From the NCBI GenBank assembly GCA_965249525.1, contig OZ252237.1, positions 1,054,001-1,118,000 on the forward strand: DNA of 64,000 nucleotides, given 5' to 3'. The number at the start of each line of letters is the position of its first letter. Positions within the stretch are counted from its first letter, which is position 1. Shown here in pieces: positions 43,083 through 51,746 of this stretch. The DNA comes from G965240465 sp965249525 (lineage in GTDB: Bacteria; SAR324; JACQKK01). A program made the position numbers and the translations under genes. The notes beneath the pieces are model-generated. The model was not told where the DNA came from and did not search any database. It saw only the letters and a program-made list of their open reading frames with translations.

Positions 43083-46000
43083 TTAGACATGCTTGCTGCT
43101 GCCTGGCTGGCGGGGTCGCAGGCTGTGGGGATTGCTGTGGTTATTGCTGTGGTTATTGCTGTGGTTATTGCTGTGGTTATTGCCGTGCGGCTTCCCTGGT
43201 GGTTTGCTGTCCTGGGTTTTTACCCCTGGCGAAGCTGGCAGCGGTTGGTAAGTGATTTTTCGCAAATAGGTTACCGCAGGTTGTTGGTTGAGTTCTTCCA
43301 GTACATCGTATTGGCGTACACGGTCTTTGCGATTGCTGCGGGCAGAGTTTTTGGAGACCTGGCTGTGGGGGTCGGTAAGGTTGCCAAAGGTGAGGGCGGT
43401 GGTGGGGCAGGTTTGTACACATGCGGGGGTGACTTCGCCGTCTTGGATTTCACGCCCTTTATCATGGGCGCTGCCACGGGCGCGGTTAATGCGTTGGACA
43501 CAGAAGGTGCATTTTTCCATCACGCCCTTGCTGCGCACGGTGACATCGGGGTTCAGCTGCAGATGCAAGGGGGATTCCCACTGGTAGTTAAACCAATTGA
43601 AACGACGGACTTTGTAGACGCAGTTGTTCGAGCAGTAGCGGGTGCCTACACAGCGATTGTACACCTGGGCGTTGAGACCCTCAGGATTATGGTAAGTGGC
43701 ATACACCGGACAAACTGGTTCACAGCCAGCGTTATCGCAATGCTGGCAGAACATGGGCTGCATCATCACCACCGATTCATCACCGCTGCCTTCCACATAG
43801 CGATTGATGGTGAGCCAGGCCATTTCACGCCCCAGCCCTAGGCGGGTCTTGCCTACCACGGGGATGTTATTCTCGGCATAACAGGCCACCACACAGGCAT
43901 TGCACCCCGTACAGCGATCCATATCCACACTCATTCCCCAGCGGTAGGGGTCATGGTAGCCAGGCACTTTCTCTGCCACAGGATCGTAAAAGCTCACATG
44001 GCGGTGGCTGCTGTGGTGAATATATTGGGGGGCTTCGCCCTTTTGTGCCGATTCCAGGGTTTGTGCTTGGGCGATGTGCCTCCCCTGCTGGCGACGGGTG
44101 AAATCGGTCTGCACCATCCAGCCTTTTTGGTGCAGTGCTTTGAGGCTTACCCGTGTTGACAGCCAGGCAGGTTCGCCAGAGTTGGCATCTGCCGAAGCCG
44201 GCAGCAAATTGACCACATTCACGCCCACCCCTTGGGCTGCACGACCGCCTTGGGTGTGTCCCAGACCATTGGGCATGGCTACGGCTTCTGGATGGATGCC
44301 ATAACTCAACCAGGCAGGGGCTTCCAGCTGTCCATTTTTGCTGGTCAAGCGCACCAGCTGACCGTGGGCAATGCCCTGTTTTTTGGCGGTGTCGGGATGA
44401 ATCTCCACCCAAGAACCCCAAGCCACCTTGGTGATGGGGTCGGGCAGTTCTTGCAGCCAGGGGTTGGATGCCCCTTTGCCGTCTGCGCCGTGTCGCAAGG
44501 AAGCCGCTGCCACCAGCACCAGTCCCTCGCCTGGCAGCTGGGTGCTGCGGGAAGCGATGCTGCGGGAGGCATTGCGCAGAGCACTGGTATTGATGCCCGC
44601 AACTGCCAGACTGGGCGCCCTGCGGAACACCCCGCCACGCTGCAGGCTTGCTCGCCAAAAAGACGAAAAATCTCCCGCCACACCCCATTGACGCTGCAAT
44701 CGGCGCCATTGCTGCTGCAAGTAGTCTTTATAACTGGCATGACCCAAGCTGGTGCCGCCAGCAGCCGCAATGCCCAACAAGCTGTCCTCAGCAGCCTTGA
44801 CAGCATACAGAGGAGTCATCACCGGCTGCAGCAGCGATGCCGATCCTGGACGGGGAAAGGCATCCCCCCAGCGTTCCATAGCACTCCTCCCCGGCAGCGA
44901 GATCTGGGCTTGCTCGGTGGTTTCATCCCCCAGGCTGTTGAGGCTGACCATCATCCCCACCCGCTTAAGCCCCCCCGCAAAGCGAGCAGCAGCGGGAAGT
45001 GTGTGCAGGGGATTGCAGCCGTCCACAATCAACAACCGCACCTTGCGGTCATACATGCGTTCAATCAAGGACTCCATGGCACTCCAAGGGGCGGGGGCAT
45101 GCTGGGTTGGCTGCCCCTGAAAAACCATGGTGCGCCCTACATTGCCTGCCAGGTAGTTCAAAACCTGCACCGCCAGCTGAATGCTGCTGCCCCAGGGCGA
45201 CGCCGTACTGCGTCCGCCTGCCAAAGCCAAACTGGGAGAAGCTGCTGCAAACTCCTGTGCCACCAAGCGCAATTTGCCTGCGTCTAGGCCGCATACCGCT
45301 GCCGCCTTCGCCAAGCTGTGTCCCCGCAAATATCCCCGCAAGGCCGCCGCATTGCTCACACCGCCACCGCGCAAACGCAGCATCTCTGCTGCCAAACCCC
45401 GTGCCAAATCCTCCTCAGTGCCTGGTCGGATATTCAACCACACATCGGCATTGGAACCCGTTAAACCCCGATGCGGTCCAATATGCACAAACTTCCCTCC
45501 ACGACGACGGCGGGCGTCATCATAGGCATGCATCTGGGCAAACTGACGGGCATTCTCTACGGGATTCAGCCAGGTTTCCAAAAAATCGCTGCCAAAATTC
45601 AACAAATAGCGTGCTTGTTCTATGTGGAACCGCGGTACTTCATCCCTGCCAAAAAGCTTCTTGCAAGCCCAGCGCAGATTTTGATGACCATCAGGAATCA
45701 GCACCAGCTTGGGCGATATCCCCAGCGCACGCGTCCAGCTGTCTAAAAAATCCCCTCGGCTGCCAGCCACATTATCCGTCAGCAGCACCGCTTGGTCAGG
45801 ACTGCTAAGGGATGCCAAAACCCCGGCCACTTGTTTTTCCGCAGCCTCCCAGGCTACCTCTTGCCAGCGACCCCTGGCATCACGGTTTCTGGCGGTCTTC
45901 AACCGCCCAGGATTGTAATGCGTCTGCAAGGATGCCTGCCCCCGCACACACAGCTTCCCCTGATTGATGGGATTGTCAGGATTGCCTTCTGCCTTAATCG

Positions 46001-46367
46001 GACGACCCTCGCGTGTTTTGACCACCATACCGCAGTGTGCCTGGCATTCCATGCAGGTGGTGGCATACTCTAAAGGCACCCCAGGCGAAAACTCCACCCC
46101 CTCAGGCACAGTAAGGTAGGGAATCAACTTCTCGGGCTTGTCTTGGCAGGCACTAACCGCTGCTGCTGCACCGCCTGCTGCCAATACCTTAAAGAAATCC
46201 CGCCGCCGCAGCCCGCCATTGCCCTGGCTGCCCCCAAGTGAATGTTCGGGTGAACGCTCAGGTGAACGCTCAGGTGAATGCCCCTTCCCAGGCTTCACTC
46301 CCACCACCGCCGACCCCCCACCCGCATCCACAGCCACTCCCAACGCCTGCTCTTGCTTCTTGTGCAT
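43083..46367 (-). CDS. actB: Alternative Complex III iron-sulfur subunit ActB
   Basis: A large periplasmic subunit of 1094 residues. The N-terminus has a twin-arginine-like signal RRRDFFKVLAAGG after an unusual 48-residue leader with repeats of SPER. The first domain resembles molybdopterin oxidoreductases (GPHRGLTGSNADVWLNIRPG, ASPSLALAGG) but in this family has no Mo cofactor. The C-terminal domain holds ferredoxin-like clusters: MDRCTGCNACVVACYAENN, MFCQHCDNAGCEPVCPVYA, CVGTRYCSNNCVYKVRRFN, CTFCVQR and CVQTCPTTAL. Four clusters carry electrons to ActA. The tail has SNNH repeats made by a 12-bp tandem repeat. It begins 12 bp after actA with AAGG 7 nt before the ATG. Confidence 0.95.
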   Translation of the reverse strand: MHKKQEQALGVAVDAGGGSAVVGVKPGKGHSPERSPERSPEHSLGGSQGNGGLRRRDFFKVLAAGGAAAAVSACQDKPEKLIPYLTVPEGVEFSPGVPLEYATTCMECQAHCGMVVKTREGRPIKAEGNPDNPINQGKLCVRGQASLQTHYNPGRLKTARNRDARGRWQEVAWEAAEKQVAGVLASLSSPDQAVLLTDNVAGSRGDFLDSWTRALGISPKLVLIPDGHQNLRWACKKLFGRDEVPRFHIEQARYLLNFGSDFLETWLNPVENARQFAQMHAYDDARRRRGGKFVHIGPHRGLTGSNADVWLNIRPGTEEDLARGLAAEMLRLRGGGVSNAAALRGYLRGHSLAKAAAVCGLDAGKLRLVAQEFAAASPSLALAGGRSTASPWGSSIQLAVQVLNYLAGNVGRTMVFQGQPTQHAPAPWSAMESLIERMYDRKVRLLIVDGCNPLHTLPAAARFAGGLKRVGMMVSLNSLGDETTEQAQISLPGRSAMERWGDAFPRPGSASLLQPVMTPLYAVKAAEDSLLGIAAAGGTSLGHASYKDYLQQQWRRLQRQWGVAGDFSSFWRASLQRGGVFRRAPSLAVAGINTSALRNASRSIASRSTQLPGEGLVLVAAASLRHGADGKGASNPWLQELPDPITKVAWGSWVEIHPDTAKKQGIAHGQLVRLTSKNGQLEAPAWLSYGIHPEAVAMPNGLGHTQGGRAAQGVGVNVVNLLPASADANSGEPAWLSTRVSLKALHQKGWMVQTDFTRRQQGRHIAQAQTLESAQKGEAPQYIHHSSHRHVSFYDPVAEKVPGYHDPYRWGMSVDMDRCTGCNACVVACYAENNIPVVGKTRLGLGREMAWLTINRYVEGSGDESVVMMQPMFCQHCDNAGCEPVCPVYATYHNPEGLNAQVYNRCVGTRYCSNNCVYKVRRFNWFNYQWESPLHLQLNPDVTVRSKGVMEKCTFCVQRINRARGSAHDKGREIQDGEVTPACVQTCPTTALTFGNLTDPHSQVSKNSARSNRKDRVRQYDVLEELNQQPAVTYLRKITYQPLPASPGVKTQDSKPPGKPHGNNHSNNHSNNHSNNHSNPHSLRPRQPGSSKHV

Positions 46368-46379
46368 AAAAAAACCTTA

Positions 46380-47093
46380 TTACTGATGGCAAGTTAAACA
46401 ATCGGTCAAATGCGCCCGCGCCCGCTCCGTCCCAGGATGCTTCCAATTCTTGGTCTTCAACCCCCCGATAGAAGCTGCAATGGCACGCTTGCGTTCCAAA
46501 GCACCAGGCACTCCCAAGTGACACTCCAAGCACCATCCCATCTTGCCAAAATCCTTGGACTGCTTCTTCACCACATGCTGCTTTTCCACCTCCCCATGAC
46601 ACGCCTGGCATGGCACCCCCTGGGGAAAGACCTCATTGCGCGCATTCACATGCTTGTTATGTGGAAAATTGACAAAATCGGGCAAATCGTGCACCTTCAC
46701 CCAAGGAATCGGTTCTTGACGCTCCCAGTATCCCAAGACCTTTCTGACCTCCGTCAACTGCGTCCCCACCACCTGATGACATCCCACACACACCGACAGC
46801 GGCGGCACCCCCGCACTGGAAGATCGCTGCACCGCATAATGACAATACTGACACTCTATCCCGTTCTGCCCTACATGAATCATATGGCTGAAAGGCACAG
46901 GCTGGGGTCCTGCAGGAATTTTGGCAACTTGCTCATCCGTCAACTGTGCCTGCACCCCACTTGCAGCCAGCACCCACAGCAGACATGCCGCAGCTGCTAT
47001 CAACCAGAATTCCAACGCCAAGCCGCTCACAACCCGTGCCTTACCCCTCAACAATACCGATGCCCTGTTAGGCATATCCCAATATGTATCCAT
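46380..47093 (-). CDS. actA: Alternative Complex III pentaheme cytochrome ActA
   Basis: The first gene of the ACIII operon, 237 residues. A membrane helix (LALEFWLIAAAACLLWVLAAS) anchors the protein, and the periplasmic part binds five c-type hemes: CQYCH, CVGCH, CQACH, CLECH and CLTCH are all visible. It receives electrons from the ActB clusters. The start is taken as the ATG at 47093; an ATG at 47075 is also possible and keeps the anchor. About 280 bp of non-coding sequence, mostly a 15-bp tandem array, lies upstream, so the operon promoter should be at 47094-47200. Confidence 0.93.
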   Translation of the reverse strand: MDTYWDMPNRASVLLRGKARVVSGLALEFWLIAAAACLLWVLAASGVQAQLTDEQVAKIPAGPQPVPFSHMIHVGQNGIECQYCHYAVQRSSSAGVPPLSVCVGCHQVVGTQLTEVRKVLGYWERQEPIPWVKVHDLPDFVNFPHNKHVNARNEVFPQGVPCQACHGEVEKQHVVKKQSKDFGKMGWCLECHLGVPGALERKRAIAASIGGLKTKNWKHPGTERARAHLTDCLTCHQ

Positions 47094-47198
47094 TCCAGCT
47101 ATTTTCCATACGATGGTTCACAACTCACGCCATATCAGCACAACCCTATGCTGCCTGCAAGTATTTTTAGTTATTGGTTATAAGGAGAAGGCGAATAG

Positions 47199-47350
47199 GC
47201 AAGAGTGCCTACGGCAAGAGTGCCTACGGCAGGAAGTGCCTACGGCAAGAGTGCCCACAGCAAGAGTGCCCACAGCAAGAGTGCCCACAGCAAGAGTGCC
47301 CACAGCAAGAGTGCCCACAGCAAGTGGTGCTTAGGGCAAGAGTGCCCACA
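47199..47350. repeat. Tandem array, about 10 x 15 bp, upstream of the act operon
   Basis: Units of GCAAGAGTGCCCACA or GCAAGAGTGCCTACG occur at 47199, 47214, 47245, 47260, 47275, 47290, 47305 and 47336, with altered copies at 47229 and 47320. The array lies between the end of the reductase gene and the start of actA, 105 bp before the actA start. Confidence 0.97.
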
Positions 47351-47375
47351 GCAGGTGATGCCCAAAGACAGGACA

Positions 47376-48782
47376 TCAGCCATCCTGTTCCAAGGCAGCT
47401 ATCATAGCAGGAATAGAAACCAATTTTTCCCGCACCTTGTCAGGTTGTCCACGCTGAATTTCCAGTGCGTCCAGTGTTTGCCACTCTGAAAAAGCAACAA
47501 AACGTATCCCTTTCTCCCGCATCAACTGGATGGGGGCATCGGCAGCTGTAGACACAGACGCCCAATGGGGCTGGGGCTGACAGGCGTCATTCAGCATGGC
47601 TGCCACAGTTTCCAGGGCATCCACCTTGTTGGTGCCGATAACTCCAGAGGGGCCCCGTTTTATCCAGCCCGCAGCATACACCCCAGGCAGAGAACCTTGG
47701 TCTGCTGGGGATTTCACACGACCCTGTTGATTCACCAGGGTTCCGCTGGCTTTATCAAAAGGCAAATCGGGCAGAGGGCTGCCGCGGTAGCCAATCGCCA
47801 GCAGTGCCAGTTGAACAGGAAGTGTTTCATAGACATCCAGCCCCTGTGCGCGCACCTGCTGGTTTTCATCCGCTGCCAAGACATTGTGCTGCAGCTTGAC
47901 TCCCTCCAAGCGCTGTTCACCCAGAAAGGCTGTGGGCGAGCGCAGAAATCGCAGCACCAGCTGACGGGGACATCCACGCAGAGGTTTTTTTGCATGCTGC
48001 TGCAGCCATTCCAGATTGCGCTGGGGGGTGGGAGTGCCACTGGCAGCCAAAAAGTCTTGGCTGGCGGGGTCTAGTTCCAGCTGGGCGGGATCCACAACCA
48101 AGTCGGCATGTTCCAGCGACCCCAGTTGGCGCAGTTCAGGGTTGGAGAAAGCTGCCTGGGCAGCACCACGCCGTCCCACCAGGTAAATGGTGCGCAGACG
48201 ACTCTGCTGCAAGGCTTGCAGGGCGTGGGCTGCGATATCGGTGGAGCGCAGTTCTGCGGGATGTTTAGCCAAGATGCGCGCAACATCCAGGGCTACATTG
48301 CCGTTGCCAATCACCACCGCAGCTTCCACTTGCGACAGGTCAAATGTGTGATGCCGATGGTGTGGATGCCCATTGTACCACCCCACGAATTCCGCTGCCC
48401 CGCTGCAGCCTGCCAGCTGTTCCCCCGCAATGCCTGACCAGCGCGACCCCTCACAACCACAGCAAAACAACAGCTGATGATAGCACCCCAGCAAATCCGC
48501 CAGCAGCAAATCTTTGCCAAAGCAAACATTGCCAAAGAAGCGAAATCCCTCACGCTCAGCCGTGCGGTCAAACAAACGGCTGACACTCTTTATCTTGGGG
48601 TGGTCTGGCGCCACCCCGCCCCGCACCAAACCATAGGGCGTAGGAAGGCTGTCAAACAAATCCACCCGCACAGGAATCTCCTGCTGACGCAGCAAACCCT
48701 CGCAGGCATAAAAGCCTGCAGGTCCTGCCCCCACCACTGCCACCCGCAACGGGGCATCTTTTGTGAACATGACCTCTGCCAA
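47376..48782 (-). CDS. Ferredoxin/adrenodoxin--NADP reductase-like flavoprotein
   Basis: A 468-residue FAD enzyme of the adrenodoxin reductase group (FprA-like). The FAD-binding loop is VAVVGAGPAGFYACEGLL, followed by the family's FDSLPTPYGLVRGGVAPDHPKIKS. The NADP-binding loop is VVIGNGNVALDVARILAK, and the C-terminal FAD contact is YAAGWIKRGPSGVIGTNKVDA. It passes electrons between NADPH and a ferredoxin. The TTG at 48782 has AGG 6 nt upstream; an ATG at 48770 is also possible. It is upstream of the act operon on the same strand but separated by the 15-bp array, so a link in electron flow is only suggestive. Confidence 0.9.
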   Translation of the reverse strand: MAEVMFTKDAPLRVAVVGAGPAGFYACEGLLRQQEIPVRVDLFDSLPTPYGLVRGGVAPDHPKIKSVSRLFDRTAEREGFRFFGNVCFGKDLLLADLLGCYHQLLFCCGCEGSRWSGIAGEQLAGCSGAAEFVGWYNGHPHHRHHTFDLSQVEAAVVIGNGNVALDVARILAKHPAELRSTDIAAHALQALQQSRLRTIYLVGRRGAAQAAFSNPELRQLGSLEHADLVVDPAQLELDPASQDFLAASGTPTPQRNLEWLQQHAKKPLRGCPRQLVLRFLRSPTAFLGEQRLEGVKLQHNVLAADENQQVRAQGLDVYETLPVQLALLAIGYRGSPLPDLPFDKASGTLVNQQGRVKSPADQGSLPGVYAAGWIKRGPSGVIGTNKVDALETVAAMLNDACQPQPHWASVSTAADAPIQLMREKGIRFVAFSEWQTLDALEIQRGQPDKVREKLVSIPAMIAALEQDG

Positions 48783-49208
48783 AAAAACCTGCCAAAAAAA
48801 TCCGCAGCAGCATCCCGCTTGCTATTGAACGCCTTCCCTTCCCCTGCATCTCCACTGCATCTCCCCTGCATCTCCCCTGCATCTCCCCTGCATCTCCCCT
48901 GCATCTTCACTGCATCTTCACTGCATGCATGCCCAAAGAACGCGCATGCGTCAAATACAATCTCGGCTGCCCTGCAGTCTTGGCTGCCCTGCAGTCTGGC
49001 AGGTCTGGCAGGTCTGGCAGGTCTGGCAGTCTTGCAAATTGGTATGGGCATGCTATGGTGGACGATAGGCGCACCAAAGAGAGCCGCACCATGCATGGTT
49101 TTTTTACAACAGACATTTCAGCCAAAGATGATGTCTGGCAGGATGCGCTAGAGAAATGGTTTTTTACAAATGTTTTTCAATGCTTGGTAGGGCAAGGACA
49201 CCCCGCTC
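48783..49208. other. 426-bp intergenic region with two tandem arrays
   Basis: This divergent region between the reductase gene and recN holds two arrays. Seven 11-bp units of TGCATCTCCCC (with TTC variants) run 48845-48921. Four 9-bp units TCTGGCAGG run 48995-49030, preceded by a 16-bp direct repeat. I see no gene: one open frame across it is low complexity and overlaps recN. Both promoters must lie here. Confidence 0.8.
48845..48921. repeat. Tandem array, 7 x 11 bp
   Basis: Units of TGCATCTCCCC start at 48845, 48856, 48867, 48878, 48889, 48900 and 48911; the first and last two have single-base changes. It lies 60 bp upstream of the reductase start. Confidence 0.97.
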
Positions 49209-50903
49209 ATGTTGTCGCAGTTGAGCATTAGCAATCTGGCTACCATTCAGCAGCTGCGCTTGGATTTGCCTTTAGGCTTTCTAGCCTTTACGGGCGAGAC
49301 AGGTGCCGGCAAGTCCATGCTGGTGAATGCCCTGCGTTTTGTGATGGGCGGTGCTGGCGGGGCAGAGAAGCTTCGCAACCCAGACCAGGACACCCAAGTA
49401 GCAGCCGTGTTTGATCTGGCAGCTGCTCCTGATGCCAGAAGCTGGTTGGAATCGCTGAAGGTGCCTGTCAACGGGCAGGCGAAGATACAACGCACCCTGT
49501 CTGCCAATGGTCGCAGCCGCGCAACGGTGAATGACAACACCATCTCACAAACCAACCTAGAAACCTTGGGCAGTTATCTGGTCAGCATTCATGGTCAGCA
49601 TGACAACCAGCTGCTGCTGCGTCCCCGCAGCCATGTGGACTTTTTGGATGCATTTGCCAGTCTGATGCCCCTGCGTAAGCAAGTCAAAACCGCGCACCAA
49701 GCCTACACCAAGCTGATGGAAGACCAGCAAACCTTAAACGCCCTGTTAAAAGAACGCGACCTGCAGCAAAACCTGCTGGAACAAACCATCGCAGACATCC
49801 AAGCTGCATCCCCCCTGCCAGATGATGAAAACACCCTGCGCAGCAAGCACCAGCGTCTTCTCAACGCAGAACAACTGCACGGCAGCATCGCCCAAGCCGA
49901 CTCATACCTGTATCAAAATGAAACCAATGTGCTGCAAGCCCTCCAACAGACCCAAACCCTGCTTCATCAAGCCCAGCAGCTAGACCCCTCGCTCAAACAG
50001 CTGGCCAGCCAGCTGGAGCCACTCTGCCTGCAAGTCCAAGAACTCCACCACGAACTCACCCACTACCTGGGCAAATTAGCCAGCAACCCCGCAGAACTGG
50101 AAATACTCAACGAACAATTGGCCAGCTTAGAAAAAATCAACCGCCGTTATGGCTCGCTGCCAAAAGCCCGCCAAAAACTATCCCAGGCGCAAACCGACCT
50201 AGACCGCCTGCAAAACGCAGATAAAGAACAAGCCCAGCTGGAGCATCGCATTCTGCAGCAAGCCCAGCAGCTGCACCAACTCTCCCGCCAACTCTCCCAA
50301 GCCAGAAAAGACCAGGCACAGCAGCTTAGCCATACCGTGAATCAAGAACTGCGAGAACTGGGCATGAAACACGCCCAGTTCCGCATTGACATACAAGTCC
50401 TCAAACCCGCACAAGCAGACGATGACGATGGCAAACCCCGCTACAGCCCCCGCGGCATGGATGCCATAGAATTTCTGCTGAGTCCCAACCCAGGGCTGGA
50501 ACCCCGTCCACTCTCCCGTATTGCCTCAGGTGGTGAACTCAGCCGAGTGATGCTGGCACTTAAAACCGCTCTAGCCCGCGCAGACTTCACCCACACCCTC
50601 ATCTTTGACGAAATAGACTCTGGCATCAGCGGCAGCATTGCACAAATCACCGGCAGCAAACTCCGCCAACTGGGCAGCACCCACCAAGTACTCTGTGTGA
50701 CCCATCTGCCCCAAATCGCAGCACAAGGACAACAACACTTCCTGGTAGAAAAACACATCCAACACAACCAAACCTTCTCTTCCGTCCGTCTCTTAAACCC
50801 ACAAGAAAAAGTACTGGAAATCGCCCGTCTCCTCAGCGGAGTCAACATCACCCAAAGCTCCCAAGCCTCAGCACAAGAACTCATCGCCGCCAGCAGCAGC
50901 TGA
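49209..50903 (+). CDS. recN: DNA repair protein RecN
   Basis: RecN is an SMC-like ATPase that acts at DNA double-strand breaks. The 564 residues are the normal length. The Walker A motif GETGAGKS is at 29-36; the N-terminal half continues with SANGRSRATVND and SIHGQHDNQLLL. A long coiled coil spans about 160-380. The ABC signature is SRIASGGELSRVMLALK, and Walker B is TLIFDEIDSGISG at about 462-474. A strong SOS box is not obvious upstream. The coding strand turns from balanced to strongly C-rich along the gene. Confidence 0.95.
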   Translation: MLSQLSISNLATIQQLRLDLPLGFLAFTGETGAGKSMLVNALRFVMGGAGGAEKLRNPDQDTQVAAVFDLAAAPDARSWLESLKVPVNGQAKIQRTLSANGRSRATVNDNTISQTNLETLGSYLVSIHGQHDNQLLLRPRSHVDFLDAFASLMPLRKQVKTAHQAYTKLMEDQQTLNALLKERDLQQNLLEQTIADIQAASPLPDDENTLRSKHQRLLNAEQLHGSIAQADSYLYQNETNVLQALQQTQTLLHQAQQLDPSLKQLASQLEPLCLQVQELHHELTHYLGKLASNPAELEILNEQLASLEKINRRYGSLPKARQKLSQAQTDLDRLQNADKEQAQLEHRILQQAQQLHQLSRQLSQARKDQAQQLSHTVNQELRELGMKHAQFRIDIQVLKPAQADDDDGKPRYSPRGMDAIEFLLSPNPGLEPRPLSRIASGGELSRVMLALKTALARADFTHTLIFDEIDSGISGSIAQITGSKLRQLGSTHQVLCVTHLPQIAAQGQQHFLVEKHIQHNQTFSSVRLLNPQEKVLEIARLLSGVNITQSSQASAQELIAASSS

Positions 50904-50952
50904 ACTTTATTTTTTTAAAGACGGGCTGGCAGCAGACTGCCAGCACCAAATG

Positions 50953-50994
50953 AAAAACGCCCTGTAGAGGCCGTTTGGAACCTCCACAGGGCGT
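50953..50994 (-). terminator. Rho-independent terminator of hsp20
   Basis: On the minus strand CGCCCTGT-GGAGG pairs with its complement around a short loop (stem 50958-50993) and is followed by TTTTT at 50957-50953. A second perfect 8-bp stem, GCTGGCAG and CTGCCAGC at 50925-50944, lies just beyond and may act for recN or as a backup. Confidence 0.75.
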
Positions 50995-51027
50995 GGGTAC
51001 TGGCAAAGTGCTCCTCCTAAGGATTAC

Positions 51028-51462
51028 TTACTTCACCTGTACTTTAGCGTTATTGCTTTTCACTGCAATTTGCCTGGGTGCAGCTTCTGGTCGCTTAGGC
51101 AGTTCCAAGGTTAGCACACCGTTTTGCAAATCGGCAGAAATATTTTCAGCATTCACCAGGTCTCCCAGCTGAAAACTGCGTTGGAATTGACCATAGCTGC
51201 GCTCGGCACGGAAGATGCCGTTTTCTTCTTGGCTGCGCTCAGACTTTTTCTCTCCAGTGATGCTCAGAACGCCTTCTTTCACCTCTACTTTCAAGTCTTC
51301 TGCTTTCAGACCCGGCAGTTCAGCACTGACCAGAATGCGCTGGTCTTCATCGTGAACATCCACCCGAGGCAGAAAATCCTGCACGTTGGAAGGAAGGGAA
51401 GCAGGAAAGAAGCTGTGGGAGACAGCATCAAAAAGATTGGGACGATAGTGTGTGATTCTCAT
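51028..51462 (-). CDS. hsp20: Small heat shock protein, Hsp20 family
   Basis: A 144-residue alpha-crystallin-type chaperone that holds unfolding proteins. The crystallin domain begins near VDVHDEDQRILVSAELPGLKAEDLKVEVKEGVLSITGEK and ends with the family-diagnostic NGVLTLELPKRPEA. A short C-terminal tail follows, ending with IAVKSNNAKVQV. AAAGGT lies 9 nt before the ATG. A CIRCE operator between the -35 and -10 regions points to control by HrcA. A 10-bp stem and a smaller hairpin in the 120-nt leader could add control at the RNA level. A rho-independent terminator follows. Confidence 0.95.
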   Translation of the reverse strand: MRITHYRPNLFDAVSHSFFPASLPSNVQDFLPRVDVHDEDQRILVSAELPGLKAEDLKVEVKEGVLSITGEKKSERSQEENGIFRAERSYGQFQRSFQLGDLVNAENISADLQNGVLTLELPKRPEAAPRQIAVKSNNAKVQVK

Positions 51463-51584
51463 GGTTTATTTACCTTTCATTCTCTTTTTTTAGGTGGGAG
51501 AACCGATTTTTCTTTTACTTAGAAAACTTGGTTTTCCCTGTATTGAGAGAAAACTGGGATGTGACCACAAGTTTTCTCTATCTG

Positions 51585-51611
51585 TTAGCACTCTATCGCA
51601 TATAGTGCTAA
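51585..51611 (-). promoter_or_regulatory. CIRCE operator and hsp20 promoter
   Basis: TTAGCACTC-N9-TAGTGCTAA matches the CIRCE consensus TTAGCACTC-N9-GAGTGCTAA with one mismatch. On the minus strand a -35 element TTGACT lies at 51619-51614, and the operator falls between it and the -10 region about 17 bp further on. HrcA bound here would block RNA polymerase. This predicts hrcA elsewhere in the genome. Confidence 0.85.
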
Positions 51612-51746
51612 CAAGTCAAGTTTGCAGCTCTACAAAAATGGTAAAAATGCCTAAGTTATTGTTCACATTAATAAAAAACTGATGAGTCCTCCCCAACAGC
51701 GCCTGCCAAGAACAGCCCTCCGTGCTCCACATACGCTGCGCCAGCC

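Noticed and set aside
45471..45746. Plus-strand frames inside actB
   Set aside because: Antisense shadows; actB is continuous and has intact cluster motifs on the minus strand.
47174..47407. Open frames made of repeated ECPQQ or ARVPT units
   Set aside because: They are translations of the 15-bp tandem array in two frames, with no start context or other sequence.
48929..49231. Plus-strand frame of 100 residues before recN
   Set aside because: It runs through the 9-bp array (RSGRSG repeats) and overlaps recN; there is no ribosome binding site or family signature.
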